From CAZHBD01 sp964530555 (GTDB taxonomy: Bacteria > Patescibacteriota > Saccharimonadia > Saccharimonadales > AWTP1-31), in NCBI GenBank assembly GCA_964530555.1, contig CAZHBD010000043.1:1-6936 (forward strand): a stretch of 6,936 nt of DNA, written 5' to 3'. The notes under the pieces were generated by a model. The model was not told where the DNA came from, ran no database searches, and worked only from the letters and a program-made list of their open reading frames with translations. The position numbers and the translations under genes were made by a program. Positions 1-6,415 of the stretch are shown in pieces. How positions within the stretch are numbered: position 1 is the first letter of the stretch; every line of letters starts with the position of its first letter.

Positions 1-1
1 A

Positions 2-733
2 AGGCCTGATCGGGCTCCAAGGCAGTGGCGTCTGGGCGAGCTAGCTACCGGGCAGTTCTATCTAAAAAACCTCATCTGGCCGAAACAAAAACCACCACTT
101 GAAACGCGCAAAGCGGAAGATGGCCGATCAAACGAAGAAGTCTCCCTGGTGGCCCCGTTGCACCCGCAACAGCGTAGTCTGCTGGATCATGAGCGAAATG
201 AGGCTATAGATCTTCATTTTCAACGGTTAAAGGAGGCCGCGTTGGCAGCGACAGCAAAAAGGGATTTGGACGAAGAGCGTCAAAAAGTCATAGCCAGTCG
301 TCGCAAAGGACGTACTCAACCTGACTCGTCCAGCGGTAATGAAAAACAAGCAAGTCGTTCGTCACGAAGAACTGGCGGTGATATGCATGCACCGGCTATG
401 GTTTTTGAAAAACATCGGCGAAAAAGTATTGATCCAATGGACGGCAGCATACTTTCGCAAGTATTGAGTTACATACTCGACGATGACAGCACCGCTGATC
501 ACGTGGAAATTGCCAAAGGTTATCATGAAGACATCCGACAGGCGCTACGTGCCTGTCTTCATACTGAAGAGTATGTATCGCTGTCGTTTGTTCGTAGTGT
601 TACAGAGCGCTTTACCTTTATTTCTCGGCTGGCACAAAATGCTCCGCGAATGAAGATGGCAAAAAGACAGGCTGTAACCGATTTCCGGCAACTTGATGGA
701 CCACGCGATGATGAGTTACGCGACGCCAGTTGA
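2..733 (+). CDS. Hypothetical protein, C-terminal part (5' end outside window)
   Basis: I do not recognise this protein. The frame is open from base 2 to the TGA at 731-733, giving 243 visible residues, so the gene probably starts left of the window. A GTG at 149 could be an internal start, but only a weak purine run (GAAGAAG, 133-139) precedes it, and the 49 codons upstream read like real protein (WRLGELATGQFYLKNLIW). The first ~35 residues are mixed hydrophobic and basic. A charged helical stretch follows, rich in E, R and K (about residues 62-98), then a Ser/Arg/Gly-rich, probably disordered linker (about 100-127). The last ~110 residues look like a compact helical domain (SILSQVLSYILDD, then HEDIRQALRACLHTEEYVSLSFV). 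No TM segment, signal peptide or catalytic motif is visible in this part. It may be the cytoplasmic tail of a larger protein. The gene is judged real from length and composition; its function is unknown. Confidence 0.7.
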   Translation, partial: RPDRAPRQWRLGELATGQFYLKNLIWPKQKPPLETRKAEDGRSNEEVSLVAPLHPQQRSLLDHERNEAIDLHFQRLKEAALAATAKRDLDEERQKVIASRRKGRTQPDSSSGNEKQASRSSRRTGGDMHAPAMVFEKHRRKSIDPMDGSILSQVLSYILDDDSTADHVEIAKGYHEDIRQALRACLHTEEYVSLSFVRSVTERFTFISRLAQNAPRMKMAKRQAVTDFRQLDGPRDDELRDAS

Positions 734-764
734 ACAGATCTTCTAGCAGATTTTTGTCTTATTG

Positions 765-805
765 CTAAAGCTAATTTAAACTATGAGTAATTCAGGGAGC
801 TTTAG
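765..805 (+). promoter_or_regulatory. Inverted repeat abutting a start codon
   Basis: CTAAAGCT (765-772) and AGCTTTAG (798-805) are perfect 8-base inverted arms, and the second arm ends exactly one base before the ATG at 806. An inner AATT/AATT pair (773-776 with 789-792) could stack on it, leaving CAGGG (793-797), part of the Shine-Dalgarno AGGGAG (794-799), in a bulge. If the transcript begins upstream of 765, the fold could limit ribosome access. A weak promoter reading (TTGTCT 754-759, 17 bases, TAAACT 777-782) would start the RNA after the first arm and remove the fold. In that case the repeat could only act as a DNA site. A chance origin is possible. Confidence 0.3.
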
Positions 806-1954
806 ATGGCGTTAAGGTTGAGGCAGAAACAGAGAGGAGCAAGACTAGCTAAATTCCCTGTTCGCCCGATGAGGGTCCGAACAGGTTTAGTACTGGTAAC
901 GCTTGTGCTGGCAGGGGTGTTATTTGTACTTGCTTCTCGTGCTGCTACTCCAGTGGCATCTATCGAGCCGGAGAGCGGGGATATCACATACCCGGCTAGT
1001 CGCCTAACAAATATTTCGGACGCCTCTGGAAATGGTGCTCTGCAGTTTCAGGCCGCACAAGCACGGGTACAAGCCATGACCATTGGCTCGACGCTCACAA
1101 GCTTAGGCGATCCAGATCCGAGCGGTGTTATCGATGAAGCTTCTGGGCTAGTAATGTCGCGAAAAAATACTTCGGGGCCAATTTTTTGGGCCCATAATGA
1201 TTCGGGCGGTACCACTCAAATTTTTGCTATTTCTCCCGGAAAAGGAATTTTAGCTAGCTACTACTTAGGCGGAGCGGTTAACCAGGACTGGGAAGATATT
1301 TCTATCGGGCCAGGTCCTGTGGCCGGTAAAGATTATATTTATGTTGGCGATATTGGCTCAGGCACTAACCCGACCCGAGAAATTTACCGGGTAGCCGAGC
1401 CTGCAGTTGATATAAATCAATCCCGAAAAGATGCAACCATCGCATCGAGCGAAGTGGAAAAATTTACCTACACGGTAACCTACAACGACTCAGAGGGATT
1501 CTTTATAGACCCGATTACGGGCGACGGTTTTGTGTTTCAAAAAGTTGGTGGCAGCTCCACCAGACCACAGACAAGCCCAGTACATCGTTTGCCAGCGGCC
1601 CAATTCAAGGCAGGCGGAGGGACTATAACACCCGAGTTTGTGGCAAATATTCGGACTTTGGGGGTGGGCAACACCAATGACGGAGGAATTACAGGGGCTG
1701 ATATGTCGGCCAACGGAGCCTACTTTGCTATTTGTAACTATCAGGAAGTCTGGGCATGGTCGGTCAACCGTGCGGCGGGTGAAACAATTTCTTCAGTTCT
1801 GCAGGCGAATACAGTTGGCCCATACTACCGACTGTTTGGTTCGGGGTGGGGGTCTGAATCGATTGCTTTTAGTAACGACCGGTTACGCCTTTATACACTG
1901 GCAGAAGGTTCTGGGGCCTCACTCAAGTATGTGAATCTGACTTACTCAAATTAG
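806..1954 (+). CDS. Membrane-anchored extracellular beta-propeller-like protein
   Basis: 382 residues. Start ATG 806 has a good Shine-Dalgarno (AGGGAG, 794-799) six bases upstream. A basic N-terminus (residues 1-25, ten R/K) is followed by one hydrophobic segment (about 27-44) and S44-R45-A46, an acceptable signal-peptidase site, so the rest should be outside the membrane, anchored or released. Residues 51-82 (SIEPESG, SDASG, LQF) resemble the edge strands of CBM6/35-like modules, but the piece is too short for a full module. From about residue 90 the protein matches a family of secreted propeller-like proteins: EASGLVMSRKN (111-121), IFWAHNDSGG (126-135), DWEDISIGPGP (161-171), DYIYVGDIG (176-184), TGADMSANG (296-304) and SESIAF (350-355). 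No enzyme activity can be assigned; surface binding or sensing is an inference. The family usually has GDIGDN at 181-186, whereas this protein reads GDIGSG. The next gene on this strand starts 76 bases downstream. Confidence 0.85.
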   Translation: MALRLRQKQRGARLAKFPVRPMRVRTGLVLVTLVLAGVLFVLASRAATPVASIEPESGDITYPASRLTNISDASGNGALQFQAAQARVQAMTIGSTLTSLGDPDPSGVIDEASGLVMSRKNTSGPIFWAHNDSGGTTQIFAISPGKGILASYYLGGAVNQDWEDISIGPGPVAGKDYIYVGDIGSGTNPTREIYRVAEPAVDINQSRKDATIASSEVEKFTYTVTYNDSEGFFIDPITGDGFVFQKVGGSSTRPQTSPVHRLPAAQFKAGGGTITPEFVANIRTLGVGNTNDGGITGADMSANGAYFAICNYQEVWAWSVNRAAGETISSVLQANTVGPYYRLFGSGWGSESIAFSNDRLRLYTLAEGSGASLKYVNLTYSN

Positions 1955-1993
1955 CTCATACATTCACGCTTACTATTAAAACGGCGCTCATGC

Positions 1994-2022
1994 TTGCATT
2001 GCTTGGTCGGTTTCGTGATACT
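1994..2022 (+). promoter_or_regulatory. Possible promoter for the 54-residue microprotein
   Basis: TTGCAT (1994-1999), 17 bases, then GATACT (2017-2022): 3/6 and 4/6 matches to the sigma-70-type boxes. Transcription would start at about 2029, next to the ATG at 2031. This is a weak match, and the microprotein could equally be expressed by readthrough from the propeller gene. Confidence 0.25.
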
Positions 2023-2030
2023 AGCGGACA

Positions 2031-2195
2031 ATGAAATTACTCATTTTGGGGATAGTCTTCATCGGGATGCCGTTTTGGCTGTTGCAGAAGTTTGTCATGC
2101 CAGAGCTAGATGGGCTGAAAGAGTTTTACAGTAACATCGACCAAATTGCCCAGCAGGCGGCTAGCCCGAATACCTCGACTACTAAGCTGCAATAG
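2031..2195 (+). CDS. Small single-TM protein, 54 residues, unknown
   Basis: ATG 2031 to TAG 2195, 54 codons. An in-frame TAG at 2022-2024 just upstream makes this the first possible start. A partial Shine-Dalgarno-like AGCGGA (2023-2028) lies too close to the ATG to be convincing. Residues 2-22 (KLLILGIVFIGMPFWLLQKFV) form one TM helix or uncleaved signal anchor. The remainder (about 23-54: MPELDGLKEFY..., then an A/S/T/N-rich tail) is a short amphipathic helix with a polar end. There is no cysteine or lipobox. It lies 76 bases after the propeller gene on the same strand, and its last 14 bases overlap the end of convergent pyrB (2182-2195). The protein-like composition, with a hydrophobic block followed by a charged helix, is the main support. 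Small membrane proteins are common in this kind of genome and usually unnamed. It is not recognised as any named family and could still be a chance ORF. Confidence 0.5.
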   Translation: MKLLILGIVFIGMPFWLLQKFVMPELDGLKEFYSNIDQIAQQAASPNTSTTKLQ

Positions 2196-3315
2196 CGGCC
2201 TGTATACCGGCTATGATGCTTTTGCCGGCATGCAGTGCCAGGATGGCCATGCGCATATCAGTCACGTCTTCCATCTGCCCTACGTCTGCGGCGCGTGGGT
2301 CGAGGTCGACATCTGGCGACACTTCGTTGCGTCGTGGGCGAGGATGCATAAGCAAGGCATCAGGGTGCATCAGTTGTAGCTTCTTGAGGTCGACACGCCA
2401 TCCACCGGTTGTATGAGCCCGACCCGCTCCATCACCGTAATCGAGGCCATTATATGCACGTGCAAGAGTTGCAGCACGTCTCTTTTCTGCTTCATCATCA
2501 CCGGAGTATTCGTCGGGGTTACGGCCCATGTATAATACGTCGGCTTCTTGCATGGCTTCTTCGATAGAGAGCGTGGCGCCAACTAACTTATCGCCCAGCA
2601 AGTTTCGGTATTTCTCTGGCATTGGGGCGGCTTGAGACTCGACGGATATAACGCGCATATCCAAAATAGCGGCTGCGATTACGAGCGAATGGAACGCGCG
2701 GTAGCGCTCATGGTCGCCAACCAGCGCTATTGTCACGCCACTCAGTCCTGTGAAGCGTCGCTTGATACATAGCAAATCTCCCAGGGCCTGTGTCGGGTGT
2801 TCATTGGTGCCATCACCTAGATTAATGACCGGTGGCCGATTACGTAATTTGCCCGCAGAGTGCATTTCACCTATCCAGTAGGCCGCCATATGCGGCCCGT
2901 ACTCTTCGGCTGTACGAGTGCCAAAGAAATCTGACTGTGTGGCAAGCGCAATAGTGGAGTCTTTTAGCGACTCACCTTTTGCTTCAGAGGAACTGGACAT
3001 GCCACTAATCAGGTTAGTTTGTCCACCCAGGGCGGTCATAGCCTTAGCCATGCTACCGCCGGTACGGGTGGAGGGCTGCCTCATGAGCGCTGTAAGTTGT
3101 CGCCGGGGCAACAGACTAATACCAGGGTCCATGCTGGGGTCATCGGGGAACAAAGTTGCTGCAGCCGTCGCTTCGTCCAGGTAGAGCGAGATATCCGCTG
3201 CGCTAAATTGGGTCATTGATAACAGGTCTTTGCCTTTTGGCTGGCCATCTATTGGCACGAGCATTTGATTAACCTGGTCCATATTGGCGACAAACGGCTC
3301 AGCTTCTACACTCAC
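2182..3315 (-). CDS. pyrB: Aspartate carbamoyltransferase catalytic chain
   Basis: Condenses carbamoyl phosphate with L-aspartate to N-carbamoyl-L-aspartate, the committed step of pyrimidine synthesis, in the cytosol; the family works as catalytic trimers. 377 residues. Landmarks: STRT (82-85, carbamoyl-phosphate loop), K113 in SSSSEAKGESLKDS (equivalent to E. coli Lys84), R134 (Arg105), HPTQ (173-176, His134/Gln137), R206 in GDHERYRAFHS (Arg167), R265 in YMGR (Arg229) and HPRPRRNE (324-331, equivalent to HPLPR), with DVDLDP after it. The HPxPR block and the DVD segment favour aspartate over ornithine carbamoyltransferase. It is longer than the usual ~305-residue chain: about 28 extra residues at the N-terminus and a Gly-rich insert near 291-305. 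The GTG start (3315-3313) is chosen because AAGGGGG sits four bases upstream and the next ATG (Met12) has no such site. No pyrI or carAB is in the window. Expression probably depends on passing the terminator hairpin just upstream. Confidence 0.95.
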   Translation of the reverse strand: MSVEAEPFVANMDQVNQMLVPIDGQPKGKDLLSMTQFSAADISLYLDEATAAATLFPDDPSMDPGISLLPRRQLTALMRQPSTRTGGSMAKAMTALGGQTNLISGMSSSSEAKGESLKDSTIALATQSDFFGTRTAEEYGPHMAAYWIGEMHSAGKLRNRPPVINLGDGTNEHPTQALGDLLCIKRRFTGLSGVTIALVGDHERYRAFHSLVIAAAILDMRVISVESQAAPMPEKYRNLLGDKLVGATLSIEEAMQEADVLYMGRNPDEYSGDDEAEKRRAATLARAYNGLDYGDGAGRAHTTGGWRVDLKKLQLMHPDALLMHPRPRRNEVSPDVDLDPRAADVGQMEDVTDMRMAILALHAGKSIIAGIQAAIAA

Positions 3316-3324
3316 ACTTCCCCC

Positions 3325-3384
3325 TTATAAAAAAGTCGGTGGCAAAGGCCCACCGACATGATTAATTTCGCGCACTATAATCAT
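3325..3384 (-). CDS. Candidate pyrB leader peptide, 19 residues
   Basis: ATG at 3384-3382 opens a 19-codon frame (MIIVREINHVGGPLPPTFL) that ends with TAA at 3327-3325, directly before the pyrB Shine-Dalgarno. The frame runs through both arms of the terminator hairpin and its U-tract. The ATG is about six bases after the transcription start predicted from TGCTACAAT (3405-3397), so translation would be nearly leaderless. No Shine-Dalgarno is visible. The layout is that of the E. coli pyrBI leader, where a ribosome close behind RNA polymerase prevents the terminator from forming. An open frame of this length after an ATG arises by chance roughly 40% of the time, so the evidence is position rather than length. 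Confidence 0.4.
   Translation of the reverse strand: MIIVREINHVGGPLPPTFL
3329..3357 (-). terminator. Intrinsic terminator in the pyrB leader (attenuator candidate)
   Basis: On the minus strand GTCGGTGG (3357-3350), loop GCCTTTG, CCACCGAC (3342-3335) form a perfect 8-bp GC-rich stem followed at once by six T (3334-3329). The plus strand has no T-run after the hairpin, so it acts only toward pyrB. It ends 13 bases before the pyrB start, leaving no room for another promoter between. Every pyrB transcript must therefore cross it. It could also serve to end the L,D-transpeptidase transcript, whose stop codon is 58 bases upstream of the stem. Confidence 0.75.
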
Positions 3385-3396
3385 AATGCTTGAGCT

Positions 3397-3405
3397 ATTG
3401 TAGCA
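3397..3405 (-). promoter_or_regulatory. Extended -10 promoter for pyrB
   Basis: TGCTACAAT on the minus strand (TG 3405-3404, TACAAT 3402-3397) is a good extended -10 element. No clear -35 box is visible at the expected distance, which extended -10 promoters tolerate. The start would be near 3390, giving a pyrB leader of about 75 bases that contains the hairpin. The same ten bases, TGCTACAATA, occur before the tRNA-Ser gene at 6416. Confidence 0.5.
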
Positions 3406-3414
3406 CGCTTACGC

Positions 3415-4893
3415 TTAGGCGTGGACGATGACTGGTGTGCCAATCGGCGCCCAGTTGTAGAACCATTCAGCGTCGGAGTTCACAATCCCGACACAACCGT
3501 GTGAGCTGTTGACGGCACCAAAATAGCTCAACGGGCGCCAATAGTTACCGTGAACGGCATAGTCGCGGTAGAAGTAATTTACCCATTCAACATCAGGCTG
3601 GAGGTATTTGCTGCCATCGGCGTTGAAGCCAGACATATTTTGCTTGCGGACTTTTGAATAGATGGCATACTGGCCCGTAACGGTAGGTGTGGCAGGGGCG
3701 CCGGCTGAAACCAGAAAGGTGCGAACCAACACGCCATTTTCGTAGGCGTACATTCGTTTGGTGGTAACATCAACTTCGACTAGTTTGTCGCCATCAGGGG
3801 CACTCACTACCTTAAATGGCGTATGTTTGAGCTCCAGCGCAACACTAAAGCCACTTTGCTTGAGGACGCTATCGGCAATACTTTTGATAGCGCTGTCCTT
3901 ATTGGAAACGTCGATTCCGTCGGCGCCTTTGACTAATACGCCTCGGGTGCCATCGCTATGGATGACTTCCACCTGGTTGCGCGGGCGTTGGACGTTGGCG
4001 GCGGCCACGGCATTGATATAGTCACTTACTTTGCCGCTATCAATGGAAATGTCATACGTCTTTTTGTCTTCATTCGGGGTGATGACCAACCAGCTGCCAA
4101 TATCGTGAGCAGTTGGTACGACAGTTTTTGCCTCAAGAGCGAGGCTAACTTTTTGTGCTAAGATTTTGTCCAGCTTGGCCTTAGTGCTCTGAAGTGACGA
4201 CAGAGTGATAGTTGGATGAATAGTTTGTTCAGCCAGTTGCAGCGGCGTTGTGTCAAGTTGGCCTAGTTTGTTCAATACGGTTTGGCGGGCGTTGGCAATG
4301 CCAATTTCCCGGCCGTTTGATTCAGGTTCGGTGGCTACTGACCCGTCAGAATTTATCTTGAGTAAAGCATTCTTAGCTGGTGAGCTTTCGTGGTGGGCAT
4401 GTTGTGATAGAAACGCAGCAAATGTTTGCTCATTAACGGTTACGCTGAGTTCGAGTTGGCTTGGTCGCCACCACAACAGCCGTCCACGCCACGAATTGCC
4501 TGCTTTTTTGATCGATGTTGTGATTGCCTGGTCCGAAACACTGGCCCCCACATCGCTCAAACTATATTGAGCTGGCGATTTGCCCGGCTCACCTACACTG
4601 AGCCGATAACCAGAGACTTGCTGGCGAATAGTAGCAATGAGGTGTGTCTGAGAGCTATGGAGTCGTACGCGTTTGTTGCCAACTGCCAGCTGACGAGCAA
4701 AGACATTACCGCTAAGCCATACAACTACCAGTAGCCCCGCCAGACCGCCACTGACTATAAACGCCCACCGATGAGCGTGCGGATGAGCTAGCTTCTGGCG
4801 TAAGCGCCCAGATTTGGGAAGCTTAGAGGACAGGCCTTGTTTTTGCCAAAGCTGCACAACTTTTGCACCAACAGTACTATGACGCTGTTCCAT
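3415..4893 (-). CDS. L,D-transpeptidase (YkuD) with peptidoglycan-binding repeats
   Basis: 492 residues. Enzymes of this family cross-link peptidoglycan (3-3 links) or attach proteins to it, using a catalytic cysteine outside the membrane. Residues 1-42 are basic and cytoplasmic. One TM helix (about 43-62) acts as a signal anchor. Two repeats resembling the peptidoglycan-binding domain often found before YkuD (PF12229-like) follow: about 100-215, ending SNGREIGIANARQTV, and about 235-345, ending GADGIDVSNKDSAIKSI. The YkuD domain fills about 367-492, starting KLVEVDVTTKRMYAYENGVLV. H448 in YAVHGN and SHGCVGI (464-470, C467 the nucleophile) fit the HX15SHGC signature; the position after SHGCV is Gly rather than the more common Arg. 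It probably works at the wall. The ATG (4893-4891) has no strong Shine-Dalgarno, only a purine-rich leader. It is transcribed divergently from purF and in the same direction as pyrB. Confidence 0.93.
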   Translation of the reverse strand: MEQRHSTVGAKVVQLWQKQGLSSKLPKSGRLRQKLAHPHAHRWAFIVSGGLAGLLVVVWLSGNVFARQLAVGNKRVRLHSSQTHLIATIRQQVSGYRLSVGEPGKSPAQYSLSDVGASVSDQAITTSIKKAGNSWRGRLLWWRPSQLELSVTVNEQTFAAFLSQHAHHESSPAKNALLKINSDGSVATEPESNGREIGIANARQTVLNKLGQLDTTPLQLAEQTIHPTITLSSLQSTKAKLDKILAQKVSLALEAKTVVPTAHDIGSWLVITPNEDKKTYDISIDSGKVSDYINAVAAANVQRPRNQVEVIHSDGTRGVLVKGADGIDVSNKDSAIKSIADSVLKQSGFSVALELKHTPFKVVSAPDGDKLVEVDVTTKRMYAYENGVLVRTFLVSAGAPATPTVTGQYAIYSKVRKQNMSGFNADGSKYLQPDVEWVNYFYRDYAVHGNYWRPLSYFGAVNSSHGCVGIVNSDAEWFYNWAPIGTPVIVHA

Positions 4894-4913
4894 TTTGCTT
4901 ATTCTTACTATTC

Positions 4914-4922
4914 AGTATAACA
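4914..4922 (-). promoter_or_regulatory. Extended -10 promoter for the L,D-transpeptidase gene
   Basis: TGTTATACT on the minus strand (TG 4922-4921, TATACT 4919-4914) is an extended -10 element with 5/6 in the hexamer. No clear -35 box is visible 16-18 bases upstream. The start would be near 4907, about 14 bases before the ATG. It lies back-to-back with the purF promoter within the same 99-base gap. Confidence 0.5.
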
Positions 4923-4954
4923 TCGCCTAAATCGTAGTAATTTATTCTGCTTAT

Positions 4955-4984
4955 TTGAAGGACCCCAGCTAAGTTGACTATAAT
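4955..4984 (+). promoter_or_regulatory. Consensus promoter for purF (leaderless start)
   Basis: TTGAAG (4955-4960), 18 bases, then a perfect TATAAT (4979-4984). Only eight bases separate the -10 box from the ATG at 4993, so the start (about 4990-4992) leaves 1-3 leader bases. There is no Shine-Dalgarno in the eight bases before the ATG; GAAGGA at 4957-4962 is too far upstream and inside the promoter. Confidence 0.7.
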
Positions 4985-4992
4985 CATAAGCA

Positions 4993-6408
4993 ATGGGGTT
5001 ACCAGAGCTAGAGCCTGGGTGGGATGATAAACCGCGCGAGGCGTGCGGTGTATTTGCGGTTTACTCTCCTGAGGGGGATATACCTAGCATGGCGTATCTT
5101 GGTGCGGGCAATGGACAGCATCGTGGGCAAGACGCCGCCGGGATCGCGGTAGGAGTCCCAGGGAAAATTATGGCCCACAAAAGTCCTGGTTTGGTATACG
5201 AGGTTTTTCCTGACGCGGGCTCGCTGGCAAAACTGGATCCAGATCACAATGCCGAGTTTGCAGTAGCGCACACGCTGTATAGCACTTCGGGCGATGGTGA
5301 TGGGCTGCAGCCAGTTATTCGACAAGGCGAGCACGGACGATCTTTTGCGCTGGCCCATAACGGCCACTTAGAGCCCCAAGATGGCCGAGGCATTGGCAGC
5401 CACTACTCTGACACCTACTGGTTTGCCGATCGTATTTCACGACACTGGCGCGATGATGTGCGAATCGAAGAGGCGGTCGAAGCAACCTGTCACGAGTCAG
5501 TTGGAGCATACTCCTGCACCGTACTCGCGCAGGAACCTGACGGCTACAAGATACTTGGCTTTCGAGACCCGCATGGCTTTCGTCCGTTAGAAATCGGGCA
5601 GTTGCCTAATGGTGGGGCAATTATTGCTAGCGAAAACGGTGGCTTTCATCAGTTTGGCGCGGGACACCTCGGGTCTGTTGAGCCGGGTACCATTGTTACT
5701 ATCGACAAGGCTGGCTTGCGCACGCGCCGTTTTGCGGAGGCCGCACTGCGGCTCTGTGCCTTTGAAGCGGTCTACTTTGCACGCCCGAGCAGCACCATTG
5801 AGGGCGTACGGGTTAATCGGGCACGGTTTGAAATGGGGCGCTTACTGGCCGCTCAAGAAACGCCGCCTGATGCCGACCTAGTCATCGGTGTGCCTGAGTC
5901 TGGTCTACGTGCCGCCGAAGGTTATGCGTACGAAAGTAAGATCCCCTATGCGACTGGTCTTGAGAGAAACCGCTATGTTACGCGCACCTTTATTAAATCG
6001 CACGGTATCGTTGATGCAGTTACGCTCAAGCAAACACCTCTGCTCGATGTGGTCGAAGGGCGACGGTTGATTGTGGTTGATGATTCGATCGTTCGCGGTA
6101 ACACAATGAGATCGCTTATCAGTATGCTGATGAACGCAGGGGCAAAGTCTGTAGATTTGCGTATCTCTTCCCCACCCTATAAATGGCCGTGCTTCTACGG
6201 TATGGCAACCAGTCGGCGCGACTCTTTAATCGCCAATACAATGTCTCACGATGAGATGGCAGAACATTTTGGTGTTCGCTCGCTTGACTATCTTCGCCTT
6301 GATAATCTCGTTCAAGCTCTAGGGAAAACAGGTACGAACATTTGCGACGCCTGTTTTACAGGCAACTATCCTACTGCTGTCCCCGTAGCATTAAGCGACA
6401 GAAAATAG
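4993..6408 (+). CDS. purF: Amidophosphoribosyltransferase
   Basis: Makes 5-phosphoribosylamine from PRPP and glutamine, the first step of purine synthesis, in the cytosol. 471 residues, a usual length. A 17-residue propeptide precedes C18 (EACGVF), the glutaminase nucleophile exposed by cleavage in the B. subtilis-type enzymes. Glutaminase landmarks: QHRGQDAAGI (42-51), HNG (122-124), SD (139-140) and RDPHGFRPLEIG (191-202). Phosphoribosyltransferase landmarks: YFARPSS (261-267), GVPESGLRAAEGYA (299-312), ERNRYVTRTFI (324-334) and the PRPP loop VVDDSIVRGNT (361-371). C255, C400, C451 and C454 match the four [4Fe-4S] ligands. Two changes are odd: the usual RYSTxG glutamine-site Arg is Leu95 (LYSTSG), and the usual VRxK Arg before the PRPP loop is Thr (VTLK, 343-346). 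ATG 4993 follows directly after the promoter. No other purine gene is adjacent, and tRNA-Ser begins 26 bases after the stop. Confidence 0.96.
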   Translation: MGLPELEPGWDDKPREACGVFAVYSPEGDIPSMAYLGAGNGQHRGQDAAGIAVGVPGKIMAHKSPGLVYEVFPDAGSLAKLDPDHNAEFAVAHTLYSTSGDGDGLQPVIRQGEHGRSFALAHNGHLEPQDGRGIGSHYSDTYWFADRISRHWRDDVRIEEAVEATCHESVGAYSCTVLAQEPDGYKILGFRDPHGFRPLEIGQLPNGGAIIASENGGFHQFGAGHLGSVEPGTIVTIDKAGLRTRRFAEAALRLCAFEAVYFARPSSTIEGVRVNRARFEMGRLLAAQETPPDADLVIGVPESGLRAAEGYAYESKIPYATGLERNRYVTRTFIKSHGIVDAVTLKQTPLLDVVEGRRLIVVDDSIVRGNTMRSLISMLMNAGAKSVDLRISSPPYKWPCFYGMATSRRDSLIANTMSHDEMAEHFGVRSLDYLRLDNLVQALGKTGTNICDACFTGNYPTAVPVALSDRK

Positions 6409-6415
6409 CCCAATC

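Noticed and set aside
802..987. Minus-strand ORF of 61 codons opposite the propeller gene start
   Set aside because: It mirrors the coding sequence of a well-supported gene, has low-complexity Ser/Thr content and no ribosome site.
1638..1934. Plus-strand ORF of 98 codons inside the propeller gene
   Set aside because: It is an out-of-frame reading of a gene supported by family motifs throughout.
3374..3386. ACTATAATCATAA shared between the pyrB leader and the purF promoter (4977-4989), suggesting a common operator or a plus-strand promoter at 3376
   Set aside because: A shared AT-rich 13-mer is quite possible by chance in 7 kb, no -35 box fits at 3376, and the copies stand in different positions relative to their genes.
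5008..5367. Minus-strand ORF of 119 codons opposite purF
   Set aside because: It overlaps the glutaminase domain, whose motifs are all in the plus frame; its product is Arg-rich without recognisable features.
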